Notes: generated by a model from the sequence alone, not told the origin. A stretch of DNA of 64,000 nucleotides from Lysobacter soyae (GCF_019551435.1 NZ_CP080544.1:2071138-2135137); one strand, 5' to 3'. Positions 20,848 to 29,994 are shown, numbered from the stretch's first letter. A program made the numbers and translations.

Positions 20848-21997
20848 GGGGCTTCTCCTCGGAAGGGTTGGGGGCGGCGGCGGTGCTGCCTGTCCCGCTG
20901 GATTCATCTTCTTTTTCAATCGCGACTTGCGCGTCTTCCTGCGCATCGTTGCGCGATAGACGCGTGCGCTCTGCCGCACTCAAAACGTGCTGGTCGGGGT
21001 CTTCGCCGACGTCGCGTTCGCCCTGCAGGGCTTTGAACGCGTCTTTCCCGGTCAACCCGAACAAACTGCGGACATGCAGATCACGTTGCGGCAGTGGAAT
21101 TTCAACGCCGTATTTTTTCAACGCGGTATCCAGCGCCCACAGATACGCGGCGCGAATCGCCACATTGCGGCGCGCGGCATCTTCGTTCAACCACACTACC
21201 AACATGTATTGGACCATCGACTCGCCGAACTCGACCAGCCACACTTGCGGTGCTTGCGTGCCTTCGACCGTAAGCGTGAACGGCACTTCGGCGGCCGCTT
21301 CCAGCGCCGCTTTTTTGACGATTTCCTTATCGACACCGTAGGCCGCGTGAAACGGCACACGAATGCGGCGATTCACCGAACGGTGCGTCCAATTCACCAC
21401 GCGTCCGTTGATGAACTCGGAGTTCGGCACCAGCAAATCGATGTTGTCGTTGGTGGTGATGCGTGTGGAACGGATGTTCACCGCACGCACGGTGCCGCGC
21501 ACGTCTTGGTCGAGCTCGACGAAGTCGCCTACTTTCAGCGATCGATCGAACAGCAGGATCAAGCCGGAAATGAAGTTGCTGAAAATGGTCTGCAGACCGA
21601 AGCCGAGGCCGACACCGAGCGCACCGGCGAATACGCCGAACTTGCCCAGCGGAATACCGAGTGCCGCCAGCGCGATGCCAAACGCCGCGGCTAACAACAA
21701 GTAATGGGCGACGCGCGAAATCGTATACAGCGCCGCACGCTCACTGGTGCTTTGCCGTTCGCCGTAGCGGTTGATGACCCGCTGCAGCCATTTGGACACA
21801 ATCCATGCGACAACGAACGCCAACACCGTGCCGACGATGCCACCCAAGGTGAGATCGAAGGCGCTGGTGTGCACCAACTTGTAATCGAAGATCGGTTGCA
21901 GATCCGCCCATGCGCGATCGCCGACACCGCTGACCGCCTCACCGACCTTTTGGCCGGTTTGGTTCAGCTTTTGACCGATGTCGTCAGGCTTGTGCAT
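20840..21997 (-). CDS. Mechanosensitive channel of the MscS family
   Basis: 385 residues. Three helices (about 50-72, 92-112 and 118-142) are followed by the glycine-rich pore helix GVFAGALGVGLGFGLQTIFS and the beta domain (FDRSLKVGDFVELD, VRAVNIRSTRITTNDNIDLLVPN). It ends in an acidic, probably disordered, tail. Such channels release solutes on hypo-osmotic shock. It is wedged between aceF and lpdA on the same strand (18-base gap and 8-base overlap), implying co-transcription with the pyruvate dehydrogenase genes. Confidence 0.93.
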   Translation of the reverse strand: MHKPDDIGQKLNQTGQKVGEAVSGVGDRAWADLQPIFDYKLVHTSAFDLTLGGIVGTVLAFVVAWIVSKWLQRVINRYGERQSTSERAALYTISRVAHYLLLAAAFGIALAALGIPLGKFGVFAGALGVGLGFGLQTIFSNFISGLILLFDRSLKVGDFVELDQDVRGTVRAVNIRSTRITTNDNIDLLVPNSEFINGRVVNWTHRSVNRRIRVPFHAAYGVDKEIVKKAALEAAAEVPFTLTVEGTQAPQVWLVEFGESMVQYMLVVWLNEDAARRNVAIRAAYLWALDTALKKYGVEIPLPQRDLHVRSLFGLTGKDAFKALQGERDVGEDPDQHVLSAAERTRLSRNDAQEDAQVAIEKEDESSGTGSTAAAPNPSEEKPHG

Positions 21998-22015
21998 GGG
22001 CTTGGCCCGGCCGGA

Positions 22016-23413
22016 TTAGAGCAAGGCCCTACGCATGTCGGCCAACACATCCGCCAAGTGCGCGGTGAAGCGTGCCGCCGCCGCACCGTCAATCACGCGA
22101 TGGTCGTAGGACAACGACAACGGCAACATCATGCGCGGCGCAAATGCCTTGCCGTCCCACACCGGCATCAGTTCCGATTTGGAGACGCCGAGAATCGCGA
22201 CTTCCGGTGCATTGATGATCGGCGTGAACGACGTACCGCCGATGCCGCCCAGCGAGCTGATGGTGAAACACCCGCCCTGCATTTGTTCCGGCTTCAACTT
22301 TCCTTCGCGCGCCAAGGCGGCGAGTTCACCCATTTCGCGCGCGATGTCCATCACGCCCTTCTTGTCGGCATCGCGCAACACCGGCACCACCAAGCCATTC
22401 GGCGTATCCGCGGCGAACCCGATATGGAAATACTTCTTCAACACCAATTGATCGCCATCGAGCGAGGCATTGAAGTTGGGGAAGCGGCGCAAGGCGTCCA
22501 CGCAGGCTTTGATCAGGAACGCCAACAAGGTGAGTTTGCCGGCCTTGCCCGCGGCAATCGCCTTGGCATTTTCATTATTCAGAGAGACACGCAGTTCTTC
22601 CAACGACGTGATGTCGGCCCGATCGAATTGGGTGACGTGCGGAATCATCGCCCAGTTGCGCGCGAGGTTGGCACCGGAGATTTTTTGGATGCGCGACAGC
22701 GGCTTGCTTTCGATCTCGCCGAACTTTGCGAAATCCACCTTCGGCCACGGCAGCAAGTTCAATCCCGAACCGCCCGACGCAGCCGGCATGGCAGTGCCGC
22801 CGCCGGCCAGCGAGGATTTGACGAATTGTTTGACATCCTCGCGGCTGATGCGGCCTTTGTTCGCTGTGCCTTGGACTTGACCCAAGTCGACGCCCAATTC
22901 GCGCGCGAACAGGCGCACTGCGGGGCTGGCATACGGCACTTTGCCCGGCATCACCGCATCGGCGTCGAAGCGCACCGGCGGCAAACCTGCACCCATCGGC
23001 GCTTTCGCTTGCTCGACATCGGCTTTGAGCGGGGCCGCGGCACTGGTTTGCGGCGCGACGTTGTCGGCCGGCTTGGCCACCGCCACCGGTTCGACTTTCG
23101 CACCCGTTTCAGAGGCCACCGTTTTTTCAGCGGCGGCCGGTGCGGGCGCGGCTGCCGGCGCCTCTGCTGCGGCGGCGGGTTCGATCAATGCCACCACACT
23201 GCCTTCCGACAGGTTGTCGCCCAACTTCACCTTTAATTCTTTGATCACGCCGTCAAACGGCGCCGGGACTTCCATCGTCGCCTTGTCGGATTCGAGGGTG
23301 ATCAAGCCCTGGTCTTTCTTGACGCTGTCGCCGACCTTGACCAAGACCTCGATGACCGGCACATCCGAGTGCCCGCCGATGTCGGGAACCTTTGCTTCCA
23401 TCATTCCGGTCAT
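22016..23413 (-). CDS. aceF: Pyruvate dehydrogenase E2, dihydrolipoyllysine acetyltransferase
   Basis: Core of the pyruvate dehydrogenase complex. 465 residues: one lipoyl domain (K44 in LESDKATMEVP), an Ala/Pro linker, a peripheral-subunit-binding domain (ASPAVRLFARELGVDLGQVQ) and the catalytic domain ending SLSYDHRVIDGAAAARFTAH. Only one lipoyl domain, against three in E. coli. ATG 23413 has GGAG seven bases upstream; two in-frame ATGs follow within five codons. aceE is not in the window. A perfect palindrome lies about 85 bases upstream. Confidence 0.95.
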   Translation of the reverse strand: MTGMMEAKVPDIGGHSDVPVIEVLVKVGDSVKKDQGLITLESDKATMEVPAPFDGVIKELKVKLGDNLSEGSVVALIEPAAAAEAPAAAPAPAAAEKTVASETGAKVEPVAVAKPADNVAPQTSAAAPLKADVEQAKAPMGAGLPPVRFDADAVMPGKVPYASPAVRLFARELGVDLGQVQGTANKGRISREDVKQFVKSSLAGGGTAMPAASGGSGLNLLPWPKVDFAKFGEIESKPLSRIQKISGANLARNWAMIPHVTQFDRADITSLEELRVSLNNENAKAIAAGKAGKLTLLAFLIKACVDALRRFPNFNASLDGDQLVLKKYFHIGFAADTPNGLVVPVLRDADKKGVMDIAREMGELAALAREGKLKPEQMQGGCFTISSLGGIGGTSFTPIINAPEVAILGVSKSELMPVWDGKAFAPRMMLPLSLSYDHRVIDGAAAARFTAHLADVLADMRRALL

Positions 23414-23497
23414 TGAATTGCTCCAGCGTATGTACGGTGAAAGCAGCATTTCAGCACGGATTGAATGACGCCGTTGCAAAAAATCGAAAAAATCTGT

Positions 23498-23515
23498 TTT
23501 GTATCCGGATACAAA
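23498..23515. promoter_or_regulatory. Perfect 18-base palindrome between aceF and the flavoprotein-TPR gene
   Basis: TTTGTATCC-GGATACAAA has 9-base arms and no loop, at 23498-23515 in the 234-base divergent spacer. The T/A-rich ends and central CCGG look like a dimeric regulator site (GntR- or TetR-like). It is about 85 bases from aceF and 133 from the opposite ATG, so it could control either. Confidence 0.55.
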
Positions 23516-23647
23516 TCCGAAAAGCGCATTTTGGCGAAACAGACATCGATAGGGATCGGCTCCGCCCGACGACGGGGTCGGCATCACGAAAGGCTAATTG
23601 TCTTCGCTGTTAGGCTGTGTCGAATAGCGCGAGGAGTCTTCGCCCCA

Positions 23648-26320
23648 ATGAATTTGAACGTCCTTGCAGACATGGACCCGAACACCCAAATGCCGATGCC
23701 GGTGGCCATCGTCGGTGGCGGTGCGTCCGGCTGCCTGGTTGCGACCCATCTGCTCTCGCTGCTGCCTGAGGGCACCCGCATCGTCCTGTTTGATGACACG
23801 GACGCGCTGGCTTCCGGTGTGGCATACAGCACACCCGACCCCCTGCATTTGTTAAATGTGCCCGCGGCGGGCATGTCGGCCTTTCCCCATGCGCCCGGTC
23901 ATTTCGTGGCGTGGCTGCATCGGAACGTCGACGCCGGCATCCAAGCCTCGGATTTCGTGCCGCGCGCCCACTATGGCCGTTATTTGAAAGCGGTACTCGA
24001 CGATGCCGTCGCGCAAGCACAAGGCGTTGGCTTGGATATCCAACGGGCACGCGTCGTGGATATCCGCAAAGAAGACGCGCACTACGTTCTCACCGATCAG
24101 AGCGGTCGTGAAACCCGCGCACGCCATGTGGTCTTGGCGTCAGGACTGAAACAGGATCCGACTTGGGCATCCGACGCGCTGCAACGCGACGCGCATTTCA
24201 TCGCCGACCCCTGGACGCAGGCCCTGCCCGCCGACGGTGACCTGCTGATGGTGGGCGCCGGCCTTACCATGATCGATCTGGCCTTGAGCGCGGATCGCCC
24301 CGGTCGCAAGATCCACGTCCTGTCTCGCACCGGGATGCTGCCGCATGTCCATGCGAGCCCGCCTTCGCCACCGGTGCAACCTCCCGCCGGCATCACTCGC
24401 TTGCAGGATCTGGACGCACTACGGGGTCGTCTGGCTTGGCATTTTGAGCGCGTTCGCGCCGCCACCGGCGATTGGCGACCGGCGCTCGATGGATTGCGCC
24501 CGATCACCGCACGGCTTTGGCAACAGTTATCAGAAAGCGACAAGCAACGTTTTCTGCGCGAAGACGCCCGCAATTGGGATGTGCATCGTCATCGCATGCC
24601 GCCGATCACAGCGGAACGTTTGGACACCCTCATCAGCAGCGGTCGCCTGTTGCAGCATCGCGGCGAAATCGGATCGATCGCTCCGTCGGCAGACGGCCTC
24701 ACGGTCACGCTCACCGACGGCACTCGTCTCACTGTGTCGGCCATCGTGAATTGCACGGGCGCTGTCGCGACATTGCATTCGGATCCGCTGTTGTCGGCGC
24801 TGGCGGCGGGCGGGCTTGCCAAGTCGGGACCTGCTGATTTGGGTATTGCCACTCGGGAAGACGGCGCGGTCTTGGATGCGAACGGCGCTGCGGGGGGCCT
24901 GTTTGCCCTCGGTGCCCTGCGCCGCGGCGACCTCTGGGAATCCACCGCGATGCCGGAAATCCGCGCGCAAGCGCAAGCACTCGCCACCCTGTTGAACCAT
25001 CGCCTTCGCAACGGCGACGTGCCCATGCAACGCGATGCCTATGGCAACGTCTTGCCGACGTCCGCGGAAGCCGCAGCCGAATACAACCGCGCGCTCTCGC
25101 GTCTGTTGCGCATTCAAGACGGTGTCGAAGCAGCGCTCGAACGTGCGATCGCAATTGACCCGCAGTTTGTGCAAGCCCATGCCGCGTTGGCGCTGCTGGG
25201 CAATGAATGGTGTCTGGAAGGCGAAGGCAAAACCGCGCTCGCCGCCGCGTTGGTCGCCGCGGATAGCCAACTGCTCGACGCGCGCACACGCAGTTTCTTG
25301 ACCGCGGTTGAAGCGCGCTTGCAGCGCGACGCGCAAACCGGTGCCGAGGCATTGCTGCAACACATCGCCAATTTTCCGCGTGATGCCTTCGCCGTGGGTG
25401 TCGCCGTGCCGAGCGTTGCTTTCGGCGGCCTGACCGCCGGCAGCCACACCGCGAGCTTCATCGAATCCTTGGGCAAAGCCTACGGCGATGATCCCTGGTA
25501 TGCCTCGCAACTCGGTTTCATCCGCCAAGAACAAGGCCGTCTCGATGAAGCCGCCGTATTGGTGGACTACGCGCTGTCTTGCGATCCGTCGTTCGGCCAC
25601 GCAGCGCATGCCAAGGCACATATCCATTACGAGCGCGGCGAACATGCCGAAGGCCTTGCATGGCTGGAGCAATGGATCGCCACCCAAGCGGCCACCACGA
25701 ATCACCGCTCGCACTTTTCCTGGCATGCCGCGCTTCATGAATTGATGCTCGGCGATACCGAGGCCTTCCATCGACGTTACATGCGCGATCTTGCGCCGCC
25801 GAAGGTTTCCGGCTGCCGCATCTTGATGGATGCGGGCGCCCTGCTCTGGCGTGGTCGCATGACCGGTGCGTGGGAAAACGAACCCTGCGTGCGCGAAGTG
25901 ATCGAGGCGGCGCCTTCCACCTGGTTCGAAGCACCGCCTTCGGCGTTTGCGGCAATGCACGTGGCCTTGGCCTTGGCGACGGCCTCGGATGCGCAGCGCC
26001 TGCGTCAGTTGCTCAGCTATGCGGAATCGCATGAAGACGCGCTGTTCACGTCGACCATCGCCCCGCTGTGTCGCGGCTTGATCGCGGCGGTGGCAGGTGA
26101 CTGGAAGTCGGTGTCGCCGCATCTGGAAACCGCGCTGTCGCACATCGAAGATGTCGGCGCCAGCAAAGCGCAATGCGATGTGGTGGAAGACACGATCGTG
26201 CATGCCTTGGCGATGTCCGGCCAAACCGAAGCGGCCATCGGCCTGTTGGAAACGCGCTTGGCGCGACGCGCATCCCCGCTCGACACGCGCCGTTTGCACG
26301 AATTGAAAGCGGGCGGCTGA
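23648..26320 (+). CDS. Fusion: FAD/NAD(P)-binding domain + TTC38/StaR-like TPR domain
   Basis: 890 residues in two halves. Residues 1-455 form a flavin-dependent dehydrogenase-like domain: dinucleotide loop VAIVGGGASGCLVATHLL, GVAYSTPDPLHLLNVPAAGM, a second nucleotide loop LLMVGAGLTMIDLALS and IVNCTGAV, resembling the FAD_NAD_binding_11 group. From about residue 460 (RDAYGNVLPTSAEAAAEYNRA) the protein matches the opening of TTC38/StaR-like TPR proteins, then AIDPQFVQAHAALALLG and the hallmark HFSWHAALHELMLGD at about 685. ATG 23648 fits; earlier in-frame codons reach back across the palindrome. No frameshift separates the halves. Function unknown. Confidence 0.85.
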   Translation: MNLNVLADMDPNTQMPMPVAIVGGGASGCLVATHLLSLLPEGTRIVLFDDTDALASGVAYSTPDPLHLLNVPAAGMSAFPHAPGHFVAWLHRNVDAGIQASDFVPRAHYGRYLKAVLDDAVAQAQGVGLDIQRARVVDIRKEDAHYVLTDQSGRETRARHVVLASGLKQDPTWASDALQRDAHFIADPWTQALPADGDLLMVGAGLTMIDLALSADRPGRKIHVLSRTGMLPHVHASPPSPPVQPPAGITRLQDLDALRGRLAWHFERVRAATGDWRPALDGLRPITARLWQQLSESDKQRFLREDARNWDVHRHRMPPITAERLDTLISSGRLLQHRGEIGSIAPSADGLTVTLTDGTRLTVSAIVNCTGAVATLHSDPLLSALAAGGLAKSGPADLGIATREDGAVLDANGAAGGLFALGALRRGDLWESTAMPEIRAQAQALATLLNHRLRNGDVPMQRDAYGNVLPTSAEAAAEYNRALSRLLRIQDGVEAALERAIAIDPQFVQAHAALALLGNEWCLEGEGKTALAAALVAADSQLLDARTRSFLTAVEARLQRDAQTGAEALLQHIANFPRDAFAVGVAVPSVAFGGLTAGSHTASFIESLGKAYGDDPWYASQLGFIRQEQGRLDEAAVLVDYALSCDPSFGHAAHAKAHIHYERGEHAEGLAWLEQWIATQAATTNHRSHFSWHAALHELMLGDTEAFHRRYMRDLAPPKVSGCRILMDAGALLWRGRMTGAWENEPCVREVIEAAPSTWFEAPPSAFAAMHVALALATASDAQRLRQLLSYAESHEDALFTSTIAPLCRGLIAAVAGDWKSVSPHLETALSHIEDVGASKAQCDVVEDTIVHALAMSGQTEAAIGLLETRLARRASPLDTRRLHELKAGG

Positions 26321-26394
26321 CACGCCGGTTGACATGCATCCGAGCGCTGCGTTGTTAAGCTGTAGGCCTTGTTTCCGACCGCAGGTGCCCGATC

Positions 26395-26877
26395 ATGCCC
26401 TCCTTCGACATCGTTTCCGAAGTCAACACCCACGAATTGACCAACGCCGTGGACCAAGCCAACCGCGAGCTCTCGACGCGTTTTGATTTCAAAGGCGTGG
26501 ATGCCGAATTCACCTTGGAAGATGCCGTCATCAGCCTGCGCGCGCCCAGCGACTTCCAGCTGCAGCAAATGACCGACATCCTCAATGCGCGCCTGATCGC
26601 GCGCAAGATCGACCCGCGCTGCCTGGAAACCGGCGACATCGAAACCAACGTGGCTGGCGCGCGGCAGAAGATCACCGTCAAGCAAGGCATCGAGCGCGAA
26701 CTGGCCAAGAAAATCCAAGCGGAAATCAAAACCGCCAAACTGAAAGTCGATTCGCAGATCAACGGCGACAAGCTACGCGTCACCGGCAAGAAGCGTGACG
26801 ATCTGCAAGACACCATGGCCTTGCTACGCGCAAAAACCTTCGAGCTCCCGCTGCAGTTCGACAACTTCCGCGACTGA
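26395..26877 (+). CDS. yajQ: YajQ family nucleotide-binding protein (c-di-GMP effector type)
   Basis: 160 residues with a tandem RNA-recognition-like fold: MPSFDIVSEVNTHELTNAVD, TRFDFKG, ITVKQGIERELAKKI and VTGKKRDDLQ are the conserved blocks, at standard length. The Xanthomonas campestris homologue XC_3703 binds cyclic di-GMP and influences transcription. Preceded by a possible TTGACA -35 (26329-26334). Followed after 11 bases by a DUF1415 gene, a likely two-gene unit. Confidence 0.94.
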   Translation: MPSFDIVSEVNTHELTNAVDQANRELSTRFDFKGVDAEFTLEDAVISLRAPSDFQLQQMTDILNARLIARKIDPRCLETGDIETNVAGARQKITVKQGIERELAKKIQAEIKTAKLKVDSQINGDKLRVTGKKRDDLQDTMALLRAKTFELPLQFDNFRD

Positions 26878-26888
26878 CGCGCGTGAGC

Positions 26889-27443
26889 ATGGACGCCGCC
26901 ACTGTTGAAGTCCTCACCCGTCGCTGGATCGAGCGAGTGGTGGTCGGCATGAATTTGTGTCCGTTCGCCAAAGCGGTGATGGTGAAGAATCAAGCGCGCA
27001 TCGTGGTGAGCGATGCCAGTACCGAAGACGCCTTGCTGCATACCCTGGGTGAAGAGTTGCTGCATTTGCGCGATACCCCGGCGAGCGACGTGGACACGAC
27101 GCTGATCGTGCATCCGGAAGTGCTGACCGACTTCTACGACTACAACGATTTTCTCGGCGAGGCCGATGCGCTGTTGGACAGCCTCGGGCTCAGCGGCGAC
27201 ATCCAAGTGGCGAGCTTCCACCCGGACTATCAATTCGCGGATGCCGCCCTCGACGATGCATCCAACAACACCAATCGCGCACCGTTCCCGATCCTGCATC
27301 TGTTGCGCGAGGACAGCGTGACACGCGCCGTCGACGCCTATCCGCAGCCGGATGCCATCATCGATCGCAATATCGCGACCATGACCGAGCTCGGCAATGC
27401 CGGTTTTGATGCCTTGATGGCCTCGTTGAAAGATCCGGGCTGA
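26889..27443 (+). CDS. DUF1415 family protein
   Basis: 184 residues. The family hallmarks are visible: RRWIERVVVGMNLCPFAKA near the N-terminus and VASFHPDYQFADAALDDASN in the middle, followed by NRAPFPILHLLREDSV. No biochemical role is established for DUF1415; the conserved Cys and acidic residues hint at an enzyme. Start is ATG 26889; a GTG two codons earlier is equally open. Convergent with rsuA. Confidence 0.85.
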   Translation: MDAATVEVLTRRWIERVVVGMNLCPFAKAVMVKNQARIVVSDASTEDALLHTLGEELLHLRDTPASDVDTTLIVHPEVLTDFYDYNDFLGEADALLDSLGLSGDIQVASFHPDYQFADAALDDASNNTNRAPFPILHLLREDSVTRAVDAYPQPDAIIDRNIATMTELGNAGFDALMASLKDPG

Positions 27444-27455
27444 AGCGCGGGCGAA

Positions 27456-28154
27456 TCAGCCGAACAGTTGCTGCCGGTCGTTATCGTCGAGCAGACGCCA
27501 TTCGCCTTCGGGCAAGCCATTCAATGCCAAGCCGCCGATCCGTTCGCGGTGCAAAGTGACGACATGATTGTCCACAGCCGCGAACATCCGTCGCACTTGG
27601 TGGTAACGCCCTTCGTGCAAGGTGACGCGCGCTTCGCGATCGCCGAGGCGTTCGAACTCCGCCGGCAACAACGGCGTCTCCTCCGAGTCGAGCATCAAGC
27701 GGCCGCTGGAAAAGACCTCGCCTTCATCGCCGCGCAGATCGCGCGCGAGCGTCACCCGATACACCTTGGGCAACTTCGACTTAGGCGAAATGATTTTGTG
27801 CAACAGAGTGCCGTCGTCGGTCAGCAGCAACAGACCGCTGCTGTCACGATCCAACCGGCCGACGGTGGAAACGATCGGTGAGCGCAATTTGAAGCGCGGC
27901 GGCAGCAAGGTGTACACGAGCTTGCCTTGGTCCTTGGCCGAGCACGTGACCCCAACCGGCTTGTTCATCATCAGAAACACACCCGGTGCCGGATCGAGCG
28001 GCGCGCCATCGAGACGCACCGTGTGATGCGCGCGCACGTCGTCGCCATACAAAAGTTCGCCGTCCACGTCGGTCACACGTCCGTCTGCAAACATCGCCAA
28101 GACCTCGCGGCGGCTGCCGTAACCCAAGTTAGCCAAATAGCGGAGCAGTTTCAT
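27456..28154 (-). CDS. rsuA: 16S rRNA pseudouridine synthase, RsuA type
   Basis: Isomerises a uridine of 16S rRNA (U516 in E. coli). 232 residues: a short S4-like RNA-binding N-terminus (KLLRYLANLGYGSRREVLAM) and the catalytic domain with MMNKPVGVTCS and GRLDRDSSGLLLLT, whose Asp in RLDRDSSG is the nucleophile. EGRYHQVRRMF is the third motif. Overlaps the upstream rsmC-like stop by 4 bases, so both rRNA-modifying enzymes are co-expressed. Confidence 0.92.
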   Translation of the reverse strand: MKLLRYLANLGYGSRREVLAMFADGRVTDVDGELLYGDDVRAHHTVRLDGAPLDPAPGVFLMMNKPVGVTCSAKDQGKLVYTLLPPRFKLRSPIVSTVGRLDRDSSGLLLLTDDGTLLHKIISPKSKLPKVYRVTLARDLRGDEGEVFSSGRLMLDSEETPLLPAEFERLGDREARVTLHEGRYHQVRRMFAAVDNHVVTLHRERIGGLALNGLPEGEWRLLDDNDRQQLFG

Positions 28155-29167
28155 CGGCGCGGCCCTGTCGCTTTGATGACTTTGTAATTGCGCGCGGCGC
28201 GCACCGTTTCCACCTCGCGGAAACTCCGCGTCAGCGCCGCCTCATAAGGCAAATGCGCGTTCGCGACCAGCCACAGTTCACCCGCCGGCGCCAAATGCGC
28301 AGCGGCCACTTCGATGAAGGCTTGACCCAACGCCGGCAGACCGGCCTTGCCGGTGGCATGAAACGGCGGATTGCTCACCACCACATCGAATCGCCCTTCG
28401 ACTTCCCGTGTGACATCGGCCCAATGAAATTCGCAAGGTATCGGGGCGTCAGCCAGATTTCTGCGCGCCATCGCCAGGGCGCGTGCTTCCGCTTCGTACA
28501 AGACCAGCGCTTCCACGCCTGCACAATGGCGCGCGATGTGTTGTGCAATCACGCCGGCACCGGCGCCGAAATCCGCTACCCGGCCTTTCAGCCCTGCCGG
28601 CAATTCGGCAAGCAACATCGCCGTGGCCGGATCAACACCATCTGCAGAAAACACGCCGGCCTGTGTCCACACACCGTCGGCGCGACGCTTGGGGCCGGCC
28701 GCTGCGATCCATTGATCGGCCAGTTGCGTATCAAACCGTACGGGCGATCCCCAGGCGATGCGGCATTTGTGTTTCGCGGCCTCGACCACCTCACCGAGCA
28801 GTTGCTTCAAATCGGCGGCGTGCGATTTTCCACCTTCATCGTTGCCGGCACTGATCACGATGCAGCCGTCAGGCTTGGCCAATTGCGCGGCATGCGCCAA
28901 CAACGCACGCGACCACGCGCGCGCACGCGGCGGCAACACCAACACCCAATCGTATTCGCAGCGTGCATCCGGCACGTCCGGCACGCAGTGGCCATAACGA
29001 CGACCCACGGCATCCGCCAGCGGCTTGAAGGTTTGCACGCAGTCGAAGCGCGTGCCATTCCACCCTTGCAGCTCGTCGGCATTCAACAGGCAGACGCGGC
29101 CGCTGGTCGGCCACGGCAAACGACCGGTGTCAAAAGGATGGAGCAGTGCTTGCGCAGCCATATTCAT
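28151..29167 (-). CDS. rsmC: RsmC/RlmG-like rRNA guanine-N2 methyltransferase
   Basis: 338 residues with the duplicated Rossmann layout of RsmC/RlmG: a degenerate N-terminal half, then a C-terminal SAM domain with VADFGAGAGVIAQHIAR and the amino-methyltransferase motif VSNPPFHATGK. NPPFH identifies base N2-methylation chemistry. RsmC modifies G1207 of 16S and RlmG a 23S guanine; coupling to rsuA favours a 16S target, but the exact site is uncertain. Confidence 0.85.
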   Translation of the reverse strand: MNMAAQALLHPFDTGRLPWPTSGRVCLLNADELQGWNGTRFDCVQTFKPLADAVGRRYGHCVPDVPDARCEYDWVLVLPPRARAWSRALLAHAAQLAKPDGCIVISAGNDEGGKSHAADLKQLLGEVVEAAKHKCRIAWGSPVRFDTQLADQWIAAAGPKRRADGVWTQAGVFSADGVDPATAMLLAELPAGLKGRVADFGAGAGVIAQHIARHCAGVEALVLYEAEARALAMARRNLADAPIPCEFHWADVTREVEGRFDVVVSNPPFHATGKAGLPALGQAFIEVAAAHLAPAGELWLVANAHLPYEAALTRSFREVETVRAARNYKVIKATGPRR

Positions 29168-29200
29168 GACTGCGCACTTTACGCCAGTTCGCGAGGAGCG

Positions 29201-29968
29201 TTAAGGGCGAACGGTCGGCGCGACCGCCGGCGTGGCTGCCGGAGCGACCGGTTTGTTTTCACCGCCAAGCAAGGGGAAGGGATTGATCGAAACACCTTTC
29301 CACCAATCTTTTTCCGGGCCGAGCACCATCACCGCGAAGTGCAAATGCGGTGCGCTCGGCGACGCGTTGCCGGTGCTACCGACATAACCGATCACATCGC
29401 CCCTCTTCACCTTCACGTTCTCGGTGATGCCCGGCGCATAAGACTGCAAATGCGCGTAGTAGTAAGCCACGTCGCCCTTTTCATCGAACTCATACAGCGT
29501 GGTGCCGCCTAACTTGCTGTTGAACAATTTCACAATGGTGCCGTTGTCGGCTGCCAACACCGGGGTGCCGGCCGGCGCCATGATGTCGATCGCGTCATGC
29601 ACGCGGCCGCCGCTGCGCGCGTCAGTGAACGTATCGGTCAATTGCGCCGCCGTCACGCCTTGCACCGGAATCAACAAACCGGCGCTGATCAAGGGTGAGG
29701 TCGAAGCGCTCGTGCCGCCGGCAACATCAAACTGACCGGCCGGCTCATCCGGCGGAAGATCCGCGCGCGGACGCGTACCGACAGGTTGCGTCGGCGGCGT
29801 CGCCGGATCCACGGCGCCCGCGCTCGGTTGTGGCGTGACTTGCGCCACTTCGCGGAAGGAGCGTTGCTTGCCGGCCCAGTTATAGACCGCTGCGCCGCCG
29901 ATCAGGATGCCCATGACGAAAATCAGACTGCCGCGCACAAACCGGATCAGGTTGTCTTTCACGCTCAT
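29201..29968 (-). CDS. M23 family metallopeptidase (LytM domain), membrane-anchored
   Basis: 255 residues. One N-terminal helix (IFVMGILIGGAAVYN) precedes a Pro-rich linker and a LytM domain. Zinc-site motifs are H-x3-D in HDAIDIMAPAGTPVLAADNG and HLHFAV, with GYVGSTGNASPSAPHLHF intact, so it is likely an active peptidoglycan endopeptidase rather than an EnvC-like activator. The catalytic part lies in the periplasm. It is followed on the same strand by nothing close; the L,D-transpeptidase gene lies just upstream, a small cell-wall cluster. Confidence 0.9.
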   Translation of the reverse strand: MSVKDNLIRFVRGSLIFVMGILIGGAAVYNWAGKQRSFREVAQVTPQPSAGAVDPATPPTQPVGTRPRADLPPDEPAGQFDVAGGTSASTSPLISAGLLIPVQGVTAAQLTDTFTDARSGGRVHDAIDIMAPAGTPVLAADNGTIVKLFNSKLGGTTLYEFDEKGDVAYYYAHLQSYAPGITENVKVKRGDVIGYVGSTGNASPSAPHLHFAVMVLGPEKDWWKGVSINPFPLLGGENKPVAPAATPAVAPTVRP

Positions 29969-29994
29969 TCACTCACTCCCGAAGTTGCAGCGGC

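Noticed and set aside
19129..21036. A 635-codon open frame opposite lpdA
   Set aside because: Antisense to a clear dihydrolipoyl dehydrogenase; no recognisable domain.
24530..26335. A 601-codon minus-strand frame opposite the flavoprotein-TPR fusion
   Set aside because: The plus strand shows intact nucleotide loops and TPR motifs; the minus frame is Arg/Gln-rich with none.
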